Source: Glycomyces paridis
GTDB taxonomy: Bacteria > Actinomycetota > Actinomycetes > Mycobacteriales > Micromonosporaceae
Length of the DNA stretch: 64,000 bases
Assembly (NCBI RefSeq): GCF_004912155.1
Contig: NZ_STGX01000018.1
Location: forward strand, 17,727-81,726
Direction: 5' to 3'
Shown here: positions 62,140 through 64,000 of the stretch, in pieces
Layout: every line of letters starts with the position of its first letter
Position numbering within the stretch: position 1 is the stretch's first letter
Position numbers and translations under genes: made by a program
Notes under the pieces: generated by a model
What the model saw: the letters and a program-made list of their open reading frames with translations, nothing else
Database searches by the model: none
What the model was told of the DNA's origin: nothing

Positions 62140-62541
62140 TCAAGCGGTGCGGGCCATGATTCTGGCGTCGACCACGTAGTTGAGGTCCTCGGTGTAGCCG
62201 CTTTCGATCCAGCGATCGAGATCCTTGTCGAACTCCTCCTGCCATGTGCCGCCGTTGAAGAAGACGGCGATGTCGGCGTTCTCCACCGCGGGGCCGGTAT
62301 AGCGCACGAGATAGGTCGAGTCCCCGTGGCGTTCCGCCGTGACCCGAAGCGGTTCCTCGGCGGCGAACTCGAGGTCGCCGATTGCCAGCTCTATCTTGCG
62401 GCCGTCCTTCAGGATCAATTCGGCTTCAGGGTGCTTTCCGTTGGCGTAGTGGACGATCTCCTTGACTCCGAGTCCACTGAGCGCCAGGCGCCGGTACTGC
62501 CTCGACTTGCCGATCCGCCATGCCTCGTCTGCATTCGTCAT
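62140..62541 (-). CDS. Small protein of unknown function
   Basis: A 133-residue protein from ATG 62541; ATG 62571 upstream would add ten residues. It contains a beta-rich middle (AELILKDGRKIELAIGDLEF) and an acidic helix near the end. No family recognised. It may be cotranscribed with the 99-residue gene 134 bp downstream on the same strand. Confidence 0.5.
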   Translation of the reverse strand: MTNADEAWRIGKSRQYRRLALSGLGVKEIVHYANGKHPEAELILKDGRKIELAIGDLEFAAEEPLRVTAERHGDSTYLVRYTGPAVENADIAVFFNGGTWQEEFDKDLDRWIESGYTEDLNYVVDARIMARTA

Positions 62542-62677
62542 GCGACGGACGGTAGCCGAAGGGACCGACATCGCCCGCGACCTGCGGCGCAGAGGACGTC
62601 TCGCGTCACCGTTTGGCGGATGACCGGTGAGAACCGTCTTCAGTAGATCGACCGGGCGCGGAACCAGCGGTTGGGGT

Positions 62678-63886
62678 TCAGGGGTGGTTGGGTTCTCGGA
62701 CTCCTCGGTGCATGAGGAGGTAGGCGGTGAGGCCGAGGGTGGCGCACATGGTCCAGGTGAGGGTGGGGGTGAGTTGGTAGAGGGCGGTGCCGATGGTGGG
62801 GCCGAGGGCGTAGCCGGCTATCTGGGCGGTGGTGATGGCGCCGATGTAGCGGGTGCGGTGGCGGTCGGTGGGGGCGGCGAGGGCGGGGTAGGCGACGATG
62901 GCGGGGGCGGAGATGATCTCGCCGAACGTCCAGACGAGGACGCCGGCGAAGAAGATCCAGATGCCCGCGGGGACGCCGAAGAGGGCGAGGCCGGCGCCGA
63001 TGAAGAGGCTGCCGAAGGCGATGGTGGTCTTCATCGGAAGGCGCTGGGTGTAGCGGGTGATCGGCAGTTCGAATGCGATGACGATGGCGCCGTTGAGGGT
63101 CACGATCGTGGCGTAGAGCCAGGCGGGATGGCCCTCGCTCAGTATCTGGAGGGGTAGGACCGCCTGGTACTGGGATTCGATCAAGCCGGTGAGGAACATC
63201 GCGACGACGACGAGGACGAACTTGGCGTCGCGGAAGACGTCGCGGTAGCTCGCGGGGGCGGTCTCGCCGGGCTCGGCTTCGTCGCGGAGGTCGGGCAGGA
63301 GGACGAGGGCGAGGACGCCGAAGGCGAGGTGGGTGAGGGCGTTGACGACGAACATGAGGGCGAAGGAGTGGGTGAGGAGCCAGACGCCGATCATGGGCCC
63401 GAGCGCGGCGCCGACGTTGAGGCCGAGGCGGGCGGCCGCGGAGACCATGACGAGGCGGCGGGCCGGGGTGAGGGCGGCCATCATCGCGGAGGCGGCGGGG
63501 CGGTACATCTGCCCGAACAGGCCAGCGGCGAAGGCCAGGGCGATGAGGACGCGGTAGTCGGAGGCGAAGGCGACGCCGAGGACGGCGGTGCCCGACAGGA
63601 GCATCGAGGCGGTGATGACCTGCCGCGCGCCCCAGCGGGCGGCGGCGGTGCCGGCCGCGAAGCTGCCGGCGATCGAGCCGATGCCGAAGACCGTCAGGGC
63701 GACTCCGGCGCTGGCGGGGGTGTGGCCGGTCTCGGTGAGGTAGAGGGTGAGGAAGACGGCGACGAAGGTGCCGGTGCGGCTCAGGGCGATGCCGGTGAGG
63801 AGGACGACGACGGGTGCGGGCAGGTTCCGCAGGGTCGACCAGACGCCGTCGGAGGTGTCCTCGTCGGTCGCGGGCGGGCGGCTCAT
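62678..63886 (-). CDS. MFS transporter
   Basis: A 402-residue major-facilitator protein with 12 predicted membrane helices and the loop motif between helices 2 and 3 (GTAAARWGARQV). An exporter role is likely, of an unknown compound. Codon use has the very high third-position GC of the backbone. Its ATG overlaps the stop of the preceding gene (ATGA), which suggests export of that gene's product or a linked resistance function. Confidence 0.88.
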   Translation of the reverse strand: MSRPPATDEDTSDGVWSTLRNLPAPVVVLLTGIALSRTGTFVAVFLTLYLTETGHTPASAGVALTVFGIGSIAGSFAAGTAAARWGARQVITASMLLSGTAVLGVAFASDYRVLIALAFAAGLFGQMYRPAASAMMAALTPARRLVMVSAAARLGLNVGAALGPMIGVWLLTHSFALMFVVNALTHLAFGVLALVLLPDLRDEAEPGETAPASYRDVFRDAKFVLVVVAMFLTGLIESQYQAVLPLQILSEGHPAWLYATIVTLNGAIVIAFELPITRYTQRLPMKTTIAFGSLFIGAGLALFGVPAGIWIFFAGVLVWTFGEIISAPAIVAYPALAAPTDRHRTRYIGAITTAQIAGYALGPTIGTALYQLTPTLTWTMCATLGLTAYLLMHRGVREPNHP

Positions 63887-64000
63887 GCGGCGTCCCGCAG
63901 CGGCGTGTACTCGAAGACCGTGTCGGCTTCGGCCTGGTCGAGAGTGCGGCGGCAGTCATCGGGGCCGTCGCCTTCGGCGATGAGGCAGCCGTAGCGGGCG
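63883..64000 (-). CDS. C-terminal end of a gene coupled to the MFS transporter
   Basis: The last 38 codons of a frame entering from the right edge, reading ARYGCLIAEGDGPDDCRRTL and ending TPLRDAA. The pattern (glycine-rich strand, then a DDCRRTLDQAEA helix) resembles the end of ATP-grasp ligases, which often pair with MFS exporters, but the piece is too short to be sure. Confidence 0.5.
   Translation of the reverse strand, partial: ARYGCLIAEGDGPDDCRRTLDQAEADTVFEYTPLRDAA

Noticed and set aside
15239..62700. Integrative element with att repeats at tRNA-Trp
   Set aside because: No second copy of the tRNA 3' end and no integrase or excisionase gene could be found in the window.
1..64000. CRISPR arrays
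   Set aside because: No regularly spaced short direct repeats and no cas genes were seen.

Overview
The window is high-GC DNA with strong G/C preference at third codon positions. The gene set is actinobacterial: WhiB7, mycoredoxin, UvrD2 with zinc cluster and HRDC, and a DUF5753/DUF397 pair. The first 12.6 kb follows the gene order known from Mycobacterium tuberculosis around Rv3195-Rv3199c (DUF2342 hydrolase, ABC1 kinase, whiB7, uvrD2, mycoredoxin, nudC). A filamentous or Glycomyces-like actinomycete would fit; the genus cannot be fixed from this sequence alone.

Region 1 (1-15.3 kb) is chromosomal backbone. It holds a DUF2342 metalloprotease-like protein, a YgjP-type metallopeptidase, a DUF5679 zinc ribbon, an ABC1 kinase, whiB7 with a long attenuator leader, uvrD2, mycoredoxin, an EamA exporter, an operon of two M16 peptidase subunits plus a NudC-like Nudix protein, a metNIQ importer behind a cysteine-rich leader peptide, and tRNA-Trp.

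Region 2 (about 16.2-61.4 kb) is a defence island with less biased codon use. In order it carries: mcrBC; a first AIPR protein; a type I restriction-modification operon (hsdR-hsdS-hsdM) diverging from a DUF5753/DUF397 regulator pair; a run of small unknown proteins; a second AIPR protein; a complete type II Wadjet operon (jetA-jetB-jetC-jetD) abutting an IS30 transposase remnant; a nucleotidyltransferase-like protein and a membrane protein; a six-gene cassette (von Willebrand A protein, Ser/Thr kinase, UPF1-like SF1 helicase, protein with a C-terminal RNxxxH motif, coiled-coil McrB-like AAA+ ATPase, DUF2357-like zinc-cluster protein); and a single-chain restriction-methylation protein of 1611 residues with nuclease, helicase and methylase parts. 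No integrase and no repeated copy of the tRNA 3' end was found, so how the island arrived is unknown. Its left edge appears to run into a small membrane-protein gene whose reading frame continues into mcrB.

Region 3 (61.4-64 kb) has two small unknown genes, an MFS exporter and the C-terminal end of a further gene, and looks like backbone again.

The six-gene cassette at 45,255-56,538 is the best candidate for a poorly described system. Its tightly coupled genes pair a vWA/kinase signalling module with a helicase, a possible HEPN ribonuclease and an McrBC-like pair. It recalls the TerY-phosphorylation modules predicted by comparative genomics, but lacks the PP2C phosphatase usual in those.
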